Below are positions 25,859 through 34,758 of a stretch of DNA of 64,000 nt, in pieces. The stretch lies in contig CAYTPY010000002.1 of assembly GCA_964439725.1 (NCBI GenBank), forward strand, positions 1 through 64,000. Direction: 5' to 3'. Each line of letters opens with the position of its first letter. Within the stretch, counting starts at the first letter, position 1. The notes under the pieces are model-generated. The model was not told where the DNA came from, searched no databases, and saw only the letters and a program-made list of their open reading frames with translations. Origin of the DNA: Croceibacterium_A sp964439725 (GTDB lineage Bacteria; Pseudomonadota; Alphaproteobacteria; Sphingomonadales; Sphingomonadaceae). Position numbers and translations under genes: made by a program.

Positions 25859-26705
25859 CGTACTTCGTTGCTAGCAGGTCGACTTCTGCCGCGGCCAGTG
25901 TGAACTCCAGTTCTGGCGGCGCTTCGGCCTCTTCGCCGTCTATCAGCAGCCCGAACGGATTGCCTCGAGTGCTCGACAGACGCACGGTTCGGGCATGGCC
26001 GAGTACATCATGGGGCCCCTCACGGAACTGTCGGCGCAGCAGCGCCCAAGCGTGATCCAGATAATCCTTCGCTGTTTCAGCGTGATAGGCTTCTACCTCG
26101 ATGCCGTCGTCGTGCGGCGTCAAGCTGATCAACGGATAGCCTTCGGCGCGCCCGAAAGCCGGCTCCGTGCAAGCTATCAATTCGCCGGTGAGGGTTTCGT
26201 CCACGGCCTCAATTGTGCCGGAGGCAAGTTCGACCAGATCCGCTTCGCGCATGGCTTCACGCACACGGCCCCAACGTGTCCCTGGGCCCGCGAGCATGCC
26301 GGCGAAGGCATCTCCGCACGGACTGCGGACCACCCCCGGGCGCCGCACGGTCGCCTCTCCGCCAGCCACGGCCGCAACGGCTTCTTCCAATGGGCGATCG
26401 CCGTGCAGGCGGTGGTACAGCAGGTTCATCGTCCCACCAGGCAGGACCAACACGCTCCCTTCCCATCCAGCTAGTCCGGAAATCAACGTGTTAATGGTGC
26501 CGTCGCCTGCAAAAGCAGCTACGAGCTCCACCCCGACTGCCTGAAGTCTGTCGGGGGTGGGGAGATCTTCCTGAGGGAATATGGTGCGGGCAGCCAGCTC
26601 GAAACTGTGGCGCACGCAGCAATCCTCAAGCGCAGCAAGCGCGGCATCGTCATTGCTGCCACTCGAAGCATTGGTGACCAACCATATCGGCGAACCGGTG
26701 TTCAT
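25848..26705 (-). CDS. second diacylglycerol kinase-family protein
   Basis: A 285-residue member of the lipid/sphingosine kinase superfamily. The nucleotide loop AFAGDGTINTLISGLAG (83-99) and VLPGGTMNLLYHRLHGD (106-122) match the GGDGT and PxGTxN motifs, although the first glycine of GGDGT is Ala-Gly here. The C-terminal domain ends with FGLLIDGEEAEAP, equivalent to the DGE motif. It is the middle gene of a three-gene minus-strand group with a membrane protein upstream and a phosphoesterase downstream. Substrate unknown. Confidence 0.85.
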   Translation of the reverse strand: MNTGSPIWLVTNASSGSNDDAALAALEDCCVRHSFELAARTIFPQEDLPTPDRLQAVGVELVAAFAGDGTINTLISGLAGWEGSVLVLPGGTMNLLYHRLHGDRPLEEAVAAVAGGEATVRRPGVVRSPCGDAFAGMLAGPGTRWGRVREAMREADLVELASGTIEAVDETLTGELIACTEPAFGRAEGYPLISLTPHDDGIEVEAYHAETAKDYLDHAWALLRRQFREGPHDVLGHARTVRLSSTRGNPFGLLIDGEEAEAPPELEFTLAAAEVDLLATKYDGD

Positions 26706-26747
26706 GCCGGCAAAGCGCGCGCCGCGTCTGGCTGTTCCCGGCGGCGC

Positions 26748-27119
26748 TCAGATACGTCGCGACAGGATCAGCCACGCGGAAAGGCCATTAAGCGCGCTAT
26801 AGGCGAAATAGGCCCATCCCCATCCCGTGCTTCCGCTCGCCGCCAGCAGCAGTGCGCCGACCAGCAGCATGAATTCTAGGGCGAAACTGAAGCGCCCTCC
26901 CATAAGGCCCATCCACGGCATCTGCGCCAACATTGGATGGCGACTCGCCAGCACAGCCTTGTGCATCGCGAAGTTGGCAATCCCGAGCAGGAACGTGAGA
27001 ACGATGGCCATCACGAGCAATGTGCCGTGGTTTGGCCAGCTTGCCAAATGACGTTCGTCCGGCAGCCCCGGCAGTTCGTCGGCGCGAGGAGTCGTTCGTC
27101 GGAAGATCACAAGCGGCAA
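26748..27119 (-). CDS. small integral membrane protein
   Basis: A 123-residue protein of no recognised family. Three hydrophobic segments are visible at about 34-54, 79-96 and 100-118. The N-terminal 30 residues are polar with RRTTPRADELPGLPDERHL. It precedes the lipid kinase by 42 bases on the same strand, so it may be part of that operon. Confidence 0.65.
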   Translation of the reverse strand: MPLVIFRRTTPRADELPGLPDERHLASWPNHGTLLVMAIVLTFLLGIANFAMHKAVLASRHPMLAQMPWMGLMGGRFSFALEFMLLVGALLLAASGSTGWGWAYFAYSALNGLSAWLILSRRI

Positions 27120-27231
27120 TCGAGCCGCCCGCGCGAGCCATGACGAAAGACCTATTCTGTCCTTGCGTCACGGAGTCATCCAAGCAGTCCCGAGTGGCTC
27201 CGTGACGCGACCGAGAGAGAGGAGATTCTTC

Positions 27232-27531
27232 ATGAGGTATTCCGCGATCCTGGCCGCTGCCCTTTCCGCCGCGGTCCTCGCCACCCCCGCCGCCGCCAAC
27301 ACCTCTACCGTCGGTGTGAAATATGCCGACCTGAACCTGACGACCGAAGCCGGGCAAGCTGCGCTCGACGCGCGGATCGACCGGGCTGCTCGCGAGGTCT
27401 GCGGCGTGGACGACATCCGCACCGGCACCCGCGCGCCCTCGGCAAGCGCTCGCCAGTGCTACAAGGAAACCAAGTCCAACGTGCACAAGCAAGTCGCCGA
27501 GCGGATCGTTCGCGAGAACAACCGCGGCTGA
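27232..27531 (+). CDS. UrcA family protein
   Basis: A 99-residue secreted protein typical of Sphingomonadales and relatives. Signal peptide MRYSAILAAALSAAVLATPAAA is followed by the family core VGVKYADLNLTTEAGQAAL, then RIDRAAREVCG, and a second Cys in ARQCYKE that probably forms a disulfide with the first. Function unknown. The ATG at 27232 has GGAG ten bases upstream. A hairpin follows the gene before the convergent lytT-type regulator. Confidence 0.88.
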   Translation: MRYSAILAAALSAAVLATPAAANTSTVGVKYADLNLTTEAGQAALDARIDRAAREVCGVDDIRTGTRAPSASARQCYKETKSNVHKQVAERIVRENNRG

Positions 27532-27582
27532 CGCTCATACCCGCGGGCGGCTGCGCGGCCCGTCGGAACACCCCCCCCGGTG

Positions 27583-27613
27583 AAGGGCGCCTGCAAGGGC
27601 GTCCTTCCTTGTT
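27583..27613 (+). terminator. candidate terminator after the UrcA gene
   Basis: AAGGGCGCC and GGCGTCCTT form a 9-base stem (one G-T pair) around TGCAAG, followed by CCTTGTTT. It lies between convergent UrcA and LytT-type genes. A run of eight C at 27571-27578 precedes it. Confidence 0.5.
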
Positions 27614-28330
27614 TCAGCGCCCGGCCATTGCTTTCACTTTGCGCAGGTATGTGCGCCCGATCCGCAACGCTTCTCCATTGGCAAGCTCAACACACCAGAC
27701 CCCGAGCCCCTCGTGGCGAAGGCCGCGAATGCAATCGCGCCGCAGAATGGTCGAACGGTGGATGCGAATGAAGCGCTCGGGATCGAGCCGTCCTTCCAGG
27801 CCGGCGATCGTCTGCAGCAGCAGATAGCTTCGGTCTGCAACGTGGAGCCGGACGTAATCGCGCTCGGCGTCGATCCGCTCGACCTGTTCGGCCTCTATCC
27901 GCAGTAGCTCGGAACGGTGCGGTACCCAGAATTCCGTGAGCCATTCGCCGACCGGGCCGTTACTACCGTCCCGCCGCGCCACGGCGCGGCCGATCGCGCG
28001 CGCCAACCGTTCGACAGCGACCGGTTTCAGTACATAGTCGACCGCTTCCAGATCAAAAGCTTCGACGGCAAAATCCTCATGTGCAGTGACGAAGATCACC
28101 GCAGGCGCTTCCGCCTCCTTGCCCAACTGGCGCGCCACACTGAGGCCATCCACACCAGGCATCGTCATGTCGAGCAGGAGCAAGTCCGGCTTCAGCTTCT
28201 CGGCCAAGCGCAGCGCAGAGGCGCCATCGCTGGCGGTGCCGACCACCTGAAGCTGCTCAAGCTCAGCGCAAAGTACTTGCATGCGCTCGATCGCGAGCGG
28301 CTCGTCATCGACGATCAAGGTTCGCAGCAC
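27614..28330 (-). CDS. LytTR-type response regulator
   Basis: A 238-residue regulator. The receiver domain (1-120) has IVDDEPLAIERM, phosphoacceptor aspartate in LLLLDMTMPGVDG and KPVAVERL. The C-terminal LytTR DNA-binding domain shows IEAEQVERIDAERDYVRLH, RFIRIHRSTILRRD and a final IGRTYLRKVKAM. The GTG at 28330 is chosen because the receiver starts there and GAGGGA precedes it. It follows the sensor kinase stop by 10 bases; the two form a LytS/LytT-like two-component operon. Confidence 0.94.
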   Translation of the reverse strand: MLRTLIVDDEPLAIERMQVLCAELEQLQVVGTASDGASALRLAEKLKPDLLLLDMTMPGVDGLSVARQLGKEAEAPAVIFVTAHEDFAVEAFDLEAVDYVLKPVAVERLARAIGRAVARRDGSNGPVGEWLTEFWVPHRSELLRIEAEQVERIDAERDYVRLHVADRSYLLLQTIAGLEGRLDPERFIRIHRSTILRRDCIRGLRHEGLGVWCVELANGEALRIGRTYLRKVKAMAGR

Positions 28331-28340
28331 GCTGGATCCC

Positions 28341-29567
28341 TCACAATGGCAGGCCGTCGGTGTGTCGCAGTAACGGCATCCTGAGCAAGGTGGAATAGCC
28401 GCCGCCAGGCGCCGGGCCTGAAATGATGGTAGCTTCTTTCCCGAAGCGGGCGCCGAGCCGTTCGCGAACATTGGCAAGGCCGATGCGGTATCCCGGCCGC
28501 GGCTGACCGCCGCCGTCACCGTTCCCATCGTCGGAAACCGTGACCACAAGGCGACCATACTCCTCCCGTGCCGCCAGCGTGATCGTGACTTTGCCTGTCG
28601 ATAGCGCCACGGCATGCTTCACCGAGTTCTCGACCAACGGCTGCAGGATCATGCCGGGCACTTCGGCGTCCTCGAGATCGTGCGGCAGATCGTACTCTGC
28701 GTGCAGCCTGTTGGGGAAGCGAACCGCCTCGATGTCGAGGTAGAGCCGCTGCAATCCGAACTCCTCCCGCAGCGGCACGTCGGCAGTCGGATCGTCGGCG
28801 AGACTGCGGCGGTAGAACGTCGACAAGGTCTGGATCACCTTCTCGGCGGCCTGACTCTTGCCGGTCAGCACCAGCGCCGAGAGCGAGTTCAGCGTGTTGA
28901 ACAGGAAGTGCGGATTGACCTGATAACGCAAGCTGCGCAGCTCGGCCGCCTTGGCTGCCCGCCGGAACGCGCTCTCGCGCCGCTCGGCCGCACGCGCCTT
29001 CTCGCCGGTGAGAAGAGCCAGGTAGAGCGCACACCAGGCGAGCATCATGAAGTAACGCCCGAACACCAGGTCCGTGAGGTCCTGCCAAGGGGTTGCCACC
29101 ACCCGCTTCGCGCCTCCGGCCTGATCGCTCGCGCCGCTCGGCAAGTTGAGTCCGGGAAGATCGTTGAGGACATCGCTGCCGCTCCGGCTGTCGCGGTTGT
29201 CTTCGCTGATCTGCTCCACCAGCCGCTCCGCCGGCTGCTTCATGATCAGCTGGTTGGCTTGGGCGCTGGCAATTGCCACCGGCAACGAAAGAAGGAGGGC
29301 AGCGCCTATCTTCGCCCATAAGGGCCGTGCATCGAAGAGCCGCAGAACGAGCCACAGGCCCAAGGTGATGACCATGCCGGAGAGGGATACCAAAGCCCGC
29401 GGCCACAGCAGCTCCTGCGACATGCCGACGCCGGGAAGTTCCCAGCGCAGCAGTTCCCACCGCAGAGTAGTGAGCACGAAATACGTCAGCCAAAGGCCCG
29501 CGATCGAGGCGAGCACGGTGCGGAACGGCACGCGCGCCGTATAGTCTTCGGGTAAGTCGGCTTCCAT
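28341..29567 (-). CDS. LytS-type membrane sensor histidine kinase
   Basis: About 408 residues. The N-terminal half has four to five hydrophobic segments (for example TVLASIAGLWLTYFVLTTL and ALVSLSGMVITLGLWLVL, then YFMMLAWCALYLALL). The kinase core is of the LytS/His_kinase class: phosphoacceptor in LRYQVNPHFLFNTLNSLSAL, then ILQPLVENSVKHAV and the G-box VSDDGNG with GLANVRERL. The signal sensed is unknown. Start chosen at M 29567; an upstream Met at 29588 is possible. Partner is the downstream LytTR regulator. Confidence 0.93.
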   Translation of the reverse strand: MEADLPEDYTARVPFRTVLASIAGLWLTYFVLTTLRWELLRWELPGVGMSQELLWPRALVSLSGMVITLGLWLVLRLFDARPLWAKIGAALLLSLPVAIASAQANQLIMKQPAERLVEQISEDNRDSRSGSDVLNDLPGLNLPSGASDQAGGAKRVVATPWQDLTDLVFGRYFMMLAWCALYLALLTGEKARAAERRESAFRRAAKAAELRSLRYQVNPHFLFNTLNSLSALVLTGKSQAAEKVIQTLSTFYRRSLADDPTADVPLREEFGLQRLYLDIEAVRFPNRLHAEYDLPHDLEDAEVPGMILQPLVENSVKHAVALSTGKVTITLAAREEYGRLVVTVSDDGNGDGGGQPRPGYRIGLANVRERLGARFGKEATIISGPAPGGGYSTLLRMPLLRHTDGLPL

Positions 29568-29651
29568 CAATCCCGGTCTAGCGCGCAATCTGCGGCGTGC
29601 ACCAGCGCCGCGATCGAGCCCAGTAAACCCCTGGTCGAAGGGAGATTCAGA

Positions 29652-31178
29652 TCAGACGCGTTCGAGCAGGCGCTCGCGCGCTATTTTGTCTCGCCAATGC
29701 AGTGGAGCCAGCGTGTGAACGTTGTTCCCCTGGCAATCGACCGCAACAGTCACCGGCATGTCCTGCACCGTGAACTCGTAGATCGCCTCCATGCCAAGAT
29801 CCTCAAACGCCACGATCTTCGCTTGCTTGATCGCGCGTGCCACGAGGTACGCGGCCCCGCCGATGGCCATCAGGTACGCCACTTTGTGGCGGGCAATTTC
29901 CTGCACCGTGCTAGGCCCGCGTTCGGCCTTGCCGATCATAGCCAGGAGGCCGAGATCGAGCATAGTGGGGGTAAACTTGTCCATTCGCGTCGCTGTAGTG
30001 GGACCGGCAGGCCCGACCACTTCGTCAGCGACCGGATCGACAGGTCCCACATAATAGATGGCCCGCCCCTTGAAGCTGACCGGCAATTCCTCCCCGCGGC
30101 GGAGCATGTCTTCGATACGCTTGTGCGCGGCATCGCGCCCCGTCAGCATCGCCCCACTCAGCAAAAGCCGATCGCCTGCGTTCCAGCTCTGCACTTCCTC
30201 TGGGGTCAAATTGTCGAGGTTGACCCGTTTTGCCGCTGCGTCCGGCTGCCATTGGACCTGAGGCCATTGATCGAGATCGGGCACCGGCAGATAGCTCGGC
30301 CCGGAGCCATCGAGCGTGAAATGCGCGTGGCGCGTCGCCGCACAGTTGGGAATCATCGCCACCGGCTTGCCGGCGGCGTGGCACGGCCAGTCGAGAATCT
30401 TGACGTCGAGCACGGTGGCGAGTCCGCCGAGCCCCTGCGCTCCGATACCCAGCGCATTGACCTTATCGAAGATCTCGATGCGCAGCGCCTCGACGTCGTT
30501 TTGCGGCCCGCGCGCTTTGAGCTGACCCATATCGATCGGCTCCATCAAGCTCTGCTTGGCCAGCTTGACGCAATGTTCCGCCGTGCCGCCGATGCCGATT
30601 CCGAGCATCCCGGGCGGACACCATCCAGCGCCCATCTGCGGAACCATGTCGAGAACCCAGTCAACGATCGAGTCGCTCGGGTTCATCATCTTGAACTTCG
30701 ACTTGTTCTCGCTGCCTCCGCCTTTAGCAGCGACATCGATCGACACGGTACGACCTGGCACCATCTCCACCGATAGGACGCAGGGCGTATTGTCGCGCGT
30801 GTTGCGGCGCGTAAAGGCGGGATCGGCGAGGACAGAAGCGCGCAGCTTATTTTCCGGGTGGTTGTAAGCGCGGCGCACGCCCTCATCGACAACTTCCTGC
30901 AACGATCGGATCGAAGCCAACCGGCAGTCCTGGCCCCACTTGACGAAGACATTGACGATGCCGGTGTCCTGGCACAGCGGCCGATGCCCTTCGGCGCACA
31001 TCCGGCTATTGGTGAGGATCTGGGCAATCGCATCTTTGGCCGCCGGCCCCTGCTCCGCGTCATAGGCTTCGCCAAGAGCCCGGATGTAATCGACCGGGTG
31101 GTAGAACGAGATGTATTGTAAAGCGTCGGCGACGCTTTCGATCAGGTCGTCCTCGCGAATGGTGACCATGTCGTTCAT
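29652..31178 (-). CDS. fumA: class I fumarate hydratase (iron-sulfur type)
   Basis: Interconverts fumarate and malate in the TCA cycle, using an oxygen-sensitive [4Fe-4S] cluster. The 508-residue single-chain protein carries LCQDTGIVNVFV, RRNTRDNTPCV, GWCPPGMLGIGIGGTAEH and IPNCAATRHAHF, with cluster cysteines in the first, third and fourth. The C-terminal beta-type domain has LLLSGAMLTGRDAAHKRI. ATG at 31178 has AGGAG ten bases upstream. It is divergent from the PCMT-like gene. Confidence 0.97.
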   Translation of the reverse strand: MNDMVTIREDDLIESVADALQYISFYHPVDYIRALGEAYDAEQGPAAKDAIAQILTNSRMCAEGHRPLCQDTGIVNVFVKWGQDCRLASIRSLQEVVDEGVRRAYNHPENKLRASVLADPAFTRRNTRDNTPCVLSVEMVPGRTVSIDVAAKGGGSENKSKFKMMNPSDSIVDWVLDMVPQMGAGWCPPGMLGIGIGGTAEHCVKLAKQSLMEPIDMGQLKARGPQNDVEALRIEIFDKVNALGIGAQGLGGLATVLDVKILDWPCHAAGKPVAMIPNCAATRHAHFTLDGSGPSYLPVPDLDQWPQVQWQPDAAAKRVNLDNLTPEEVQSWNAGDRLLLSGAMLTGRDAAHKRIEDMLRRGEELPVSFKGRAIYYVGPVDPVADEVVGPAGPTTATRMDKFTPTMLDLGLLAMIGKAERGPSTVQEIARHKVAYLMAIGGAAYLVARAIKQAKIVAFEDLGMEAIYEFTVQDMPVTVAVDCQGNNVHTLAPLHWRDKIARERLLERV

Positions 31179-31342
31179 CGAATTCCCACTCCTGCCGGTC
31201 GAAGCGCCCATAGGCCTGCCGCCAAGCCCGCGTCAAAGAGGCTGAAGCGGCCAGGTGACGACTTGCGACAAGCCAGCCATTGCCGGGTGCAAGTCCAAGC
31301 CCTAAGGCTCGCCATCGCACAACGAACAAGAGACCTGCAGAC

Positions 31343-31963
31343 GTGACGATCGTTGAGGACCGCCCGCTCAGCGGAAACCAAGCCGGCCCGGCCGAACTGG
31401 CGCGACGGGCGATGATCGAAAGCCAACTGCGCCCTACGGGCGTAAATGCGGAGTTCGTCTTGCGCCGCATGGCCGCGGTGGAGCGCGAGCGCTTTGTACC
31501 AAAGGAAGTTCGCGGCTTTGCCTACATCGATCGGGCGATCGATCTGGGTGACGGGCGGCAGCTCGCCGCGCCGATCGTCCAAGGCCTGATGTTGCAGGAG
31601 GCCAAGCCCACACCCGACGACAACGCGCTGCTCGTGGATGCCGGTAGCGGTTACGTGGCGGAGCTGCTGCGCCCGCTGGTCGGGTCGCTCGCCGTGATCA
31701 GCCCTGAACAGGCTGTCACCAAGTCGCGCAAGAGCGAAGAACACACCTTGCTCCTTATCGACGGCGCCATCGAGCAACTGCCCGAAGGATTGGTTCGCAG
31801 GATGGCCGAGGGCGGCCGCGTCGTTACCGGAATGCTAGACGATGGCCTGACGCGCCTTGCTATCGGGCGGAAAGCAGCCGGTCAGGTGACGCTACTGCCA
31901 CTTGCTGAGCTCGGGATGCCGGCACTGCCGGAGTTCGCGGCACCGAAGCGCTGGAGCTTCTAA
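31343..31963 (+). CDS. degenerate protein-L-isoaspartate methyltransferase-like protein
   Basis: A 206-residue protein with the N-terminus of the PCMT family (RRAMIESQLRPTGV, MAAVERERFVP, AYIDRAI, APIVQGLML). The SAM-binding glycine loop survives only as LLVDAGSGYVAEL (97-109), and the part that normally follows (motifs around HDGxxG and the post-I acid) is missing: the sequence goes quickly to LLLIDGAIEQLP and EGGRVV. Catalysis is therefore doubtful. GTG start. It ends one base before the tolC start, a linkage seen in other alphaproteobacteria. Confidence 0.85.
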   Translation: MTIVEDRPLSGNQAGPAELARRAMIESQLRPTGVNAEFVLRRMAAVERERFVPKEVRGFAYIDRAIDLGDGRQLAAPIVQGLMLQEAKPTPDDNALLVDAGSGYVAELLRPLVGSLAVISPEQAVTKSRKSEEHTLLLIDGAIEQLPEGLVRRMAEGGRVVTGMLDDGLTRLAIGRKAAGQVTLLPLAELGMPALPEFAAPKRWSF

Positions 31964-31964
31964 A

Positions 31965-33455
31965 GTGATCGCGAGGGGGAGGAGCCTGGGCTTTCTGCTG
32001 ACGGCTGCCGCCTTGGTGGCCGCCGCTCCGGTGGTCGCGCAGACTATCGCCGGAGGTGAAGCGACCACGCTCAAGGAAGCGCTGGCGCGCGCCTATGCCG
32101 ACAACCCTAATTTGGAGGCGGCGCGGGCCAATCAGCGCGCCACCGATGCGACCGTTCCGCTGGAGCGCGCCGACCTGCTGCCGTCGCTAAGCGGCACGGC
32201 CACCTTAACTGAGTTCCTCCAGCAATCGCAGGCGTCATTCACGTCGCCCGAGCGGTCGCTCAGCGGACAACTCAATGTGACGATACCGCTCTACTCAGGT
32301 GGTGCCAATCAAGCAGGTCTGCGCGCAGCGGAGACTCGCGTTCTTGCCGGGCGAGCGGATTTGCGCGGCAGCGAAAGTACGCTGTTCAGCCAGGTGGTCG
32401 CCGCCTACATGGACGTTATCCAGAACGAAGCGCTGGTCGCATTGGCGGCCAACAACGTCGAGGTTCTGGAAACGAACCTCCAGGCTACCAGCGACCGTTT
32501 CCAGATCGGTGACCTGACACGCACCGACGTCGCTCAGTCGGAAGCCCGCCTCGCCTTGGCTCGAGGGGACTTTCGTAACGCCCAGGCCAACCTGATCCGC
32601 TCGCGGGAAACTTTCGTGGCCCTGGTCGGTGCTGCTCCCGGTGCGCTGCAACCGCCGCCGCCGTTGCCTGGCCTCCCTTCGGACGCCGAAACGGCGGTCA
32701 GCGTGGCCTTGCTCGATAATCCAGATTTGATTGGAGCGCAGGAGCGAGCCCGAGCCGCGGGCTTGGATATCCGCATCGCCAGTGCTGGCCGGCTTCCACG
32801 GCTCGAGTTGTTCGGCAGCGGCGGCGTCACAGACTATCTAGGGACCTTCGGCTCACTCGTGCCAGGACTTCCGGCGGAGCAACGCCAGACGACCGCCCAA
32901 GCCGGCGTGCGCGCGACGATCCCGATCTTTCAGGGCGGACGTCCCGCTGCGCAGGAGCGTCAGGCCCAGGCCCGCTCTGCCGCTGCTCTCGAAACCGTGG
33001 TCGCTACCGAGCGCGACGTGATTTCCACCGTGCGGACAGCTTTCGCCGGTTGGCAGGCCGCCAGCGCCATCATCGAATCCAACCAGGCGGCTGTCGCGGC
33101 GGCCGAATTGAGCCTGGAAGGCGTGCGGGCAGAAAACACCGTCGGAAACCGTACGATCCTCGACATTCTGGACGCGCAGCAAGAGCTGTTTCGTGCCCAG
33201 GTCCAGCTCGTAACCGCGCGGCGAAACGCCTATGTCGCGGGCTTCAACCTGATAGCGGCGATGGGGCATGCCGAGGCACGCGACCTGGGACTTGAAGAAT
33301 TCGGGCCTCTGTACGATCCGACTGAAAACTACGACCGCATCCGCAATAACATCTGGGACTGGGCCAGCGACCCTAACCCCATCACGCAGTCCAGCCGGAC
33401 GGTTGACATCCCAGCGCCGGGTGCGGACATTTCGGATCTGCAGACGGTCCAATAG
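31965..33455 (+). CDS. tolC: TolC family outer membrane efflux protein
   Basis: A 496-residue outer membrane channel for type I secretion and drug efflux. The signal peptide is SLGFLLTAAALVAAAPVVAQ. Two repeated helical halves show the family LxxAxxxNPNLEAARAN start (LKEALARAYADNPNL), LNVTIPLYSGGANQAG, then the second-half equivalents AGVRATIPIFQGGRPAA and NRTILDILDAQQELF. The GTG at 31965 sits next to the PCMT-like stop. popZ follows 33 bases later, so the three likely form a transcript. Confidence 0.95.
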   Translation: MIARGRSLGFLLTAAALVAAAPVVAQTIAGGEATTLKEALARAYADNPNLEAARANQRATDATVPLERADLLPSLSGTATLTEFLQQSQASFTSPERSLSGQLNVTIPLYSGGANQAGLRAAETRVLAGRADLRGSESTLFSQVVAAYMDVIQNEALVALAANNVEVLETNLQATSDRFQIGDLTRTDVAQSEARLALARGDFRNAQANLIRSRETFVALVGAAPGALQPPPPLPGLPSDAETAVSVALLDNPDLIGAQERARAAGLDIRIASAGRLPRLELFGSGGVTDYLGTFGSLVPGLPAEQRQTTAQAGVRATIPIFQGGRPAAQERQAQARSAAALETVVATERDVISTVRTAFAGWQAASAIIESNQAAVAAAELSLEGVRAENTVGNRTILDILDAQQELFRAQVQLVTARRNAYVAGFNLIAAMGHAEARDLGLEEFGPLYDPTENYDRIRNNIWDWASDPNPITQSSRTVDIPAPGADISDLQTVQ

Positions 33456-33488
33456 CGCCAGCGCGGACCAGGACTCTAGGGGGGCAGG

Positions 33489-33947
33489 ATGCGGCACGAA
33501 GGCGAACCGTCGGTGGAGGAGATCCTCGAGTCCATCAAAAAGGTTATCGCACGCGACAACCGCGAAACGCTGCAAGCCGACCGGCGCCGCCGTGAGAACG
33601 CCGGTATCTTGTTCGAGCCGGTGGCGGAGCCGGACGCCGAAGAGCCTGCCGAAGTTCTCGACTTGGACGAAGAACTGATTCAACCTGACGCCGCCCCCCA
33701 GGTCGAGGAAGGGCTTACCACCGAGAGCGCGGCCCGCGCGATGCGCGATTCGCTCGCTGCTCTGGCTATGATCGCCGAGCCTGGCGCCTCGCCGCAAATC
33801 GTGCGTTCTGGCGAAACCTCGCTGGAAGGGCTGGTCCGTGACATGCTGCGGCCGATGCTGGCGGAGTGGCTCGACCGGAATTTGCCCGAGATGGTAGAGC
33901 GGCTCGTCAAAGCCGAGATCGCGCGGATTGCCGGCAAGAAGGGCTGA
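33489..33947 (+). CDS. popZ: PopZ/DUF2497 polar organising protein
   Basis: A 152-residue protein of the alphaproteobacterial PopZ type, which forms a polar matrix that anchors ParB-parS. The N-terminal helix EPSVEEILESIKKVIAR (6-22), an acidic linker (EPDAEEPAEVLDLDEEL) and the C-terminal oligomerisation region (SLEGLVRDMLRPMLAEWLD, then LPEMVERLVKAEIARI) are all present. GGGGGCAGG precedes the ATG. In many relatives valS follows; here the next gene is a ferredoxin-like protein. The window also contains parA, parB and parS, its expected partners. Confidence 0.92.
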   Translation: MRHEGEPSVEEILESIKKVIARDNRETLQADRRRRENAGILFEPVAEPDAEEPAEVLDLDEELIQPDAAPQVEEGLTTESAARAMRDSLAALAMIAEPGASPQIVRSGETSLEGLVRDMLRPMLAEWLDRNLPEMVERLVKAEIARIAGKKG

Positions 33948-33978
33948 CGCACCGTTACCTAGCGCCTACCTTCGATGA

Positions 33979-34371
33979 ATGAACGAAGACATTCAGCGCG
34001 CACGCGAAGTACTGACCCAGATCGGGGGCGAGACGATACAGCGGCACATCTTCCTGTGTGCGCTCAGCGAGAAGCAGGCTTGCTGCTCGCGTGACACGGG
34101 CAAGGCGTCATGGAAGTACCTGAAGCGCCGCCTCAAGGAACTCGGGCTGACAAAGCCCGCCAGAGCCGGGCACCAGGCCCAGATTCAACGAACTAAGGCC
34201 GATTGCCTCCAAATCTGCGCCGGCGGGCCCATTGCGCTCGTATGGCCGGAAGGTGTTTGGTATCACTCATGCACCGCAGAAGTGCTCGAACGAATTATCC
34301 AAGAGCACCTGATCGGCGGCGTCCCGGTCGACGATTACCGCCTGCGATCGCTGCCAAACCCGGGGGCCTGA
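33979..34371 (+). CDS. thioredoxin-like [2Fe-2S] ferredoxin-domain protein
   Basis: A 130-residue protein with the fold of small thioredoxin-like ferredoxins. The cluster ligands are likely the cysteines in IFLCALSEKQACC and in RTKADCLQICAGGP, followed by the family tail LVWPEGVWY and EHLIGGVPV. Redox partner unknown. It lies 31 bases behind popZ and overlaps a convergent membrane-protein gene by 37 bases at its 3' end. Confidence 0.85.
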   Translation: MNEDIQRAREVLTQIGGETIQRHIFLCALSEKQACCSRDTGKASWKYLKRRLKELGLTKPARAGHQAQIQRTKADCLQICAGGPIALVWPEGVWYHSCTAEVLERIIQEHLIGGVPVDDYRLRSLPNPGA

Positions 34372-34658
34372 TCGTCATCCGGGTCCGCAACTGATTCGTC
34401 GTGGCCAGTGCCGCTTGAGAGAAACAGCAATCCCATCAGCGCCGCCGTCAGCATGATCGTGAACCCGAGGCCCAGCGCCACTGCGATGAAGAAGTGGAGC
34501 GAGAGAAAGCCGTGATACCAATAAAAGCCGGCCAGCGTCGCAGCCACGATGACCAACGCGAGCAGGCCCATTCCTTTCATCAACCGCCGGTAGCGGGCCC
34601 AGGCATGCGCGGAAGTCCGCGCGTCATCTAACGGGGAGCGGCGCACCATCCGCGCCAC
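34335..34658 (-). CDS. small membrane protein
   Basis: A 107-residue protein with two hydrophobic segments (LLALVIVAATLAGFYWY and HFFIAVALGLGFTIMLTAAL) and an acidic, Asp-rich C-terminal tail. No family recognised with certainty. It overlaps the 3' end of the ferredoxin-domain gene by 37 bases. Divergent from the CBS protein gene. Confidence 0.6.
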   Translation of the reverse strand: MARMVRRSPLDDARTSAHAWARYRRLMKGMGLLALVIVAATLAGFYWYHGFLSLHFFIAVALGLGFTIMLTAALMGLLFLSSGTGHDESVADPDDDQAPGFGSDRRR

Positions 34659-34758
34659 ATGGCGTCCGGAAAGCTAGGCTGCAACGCTTTGATTCGGCGA
34701 AATTTGGTCATGCGGCCGAATCGTGTCATGCTGCTCATTCGACAAAGGGAGAGTCGCC

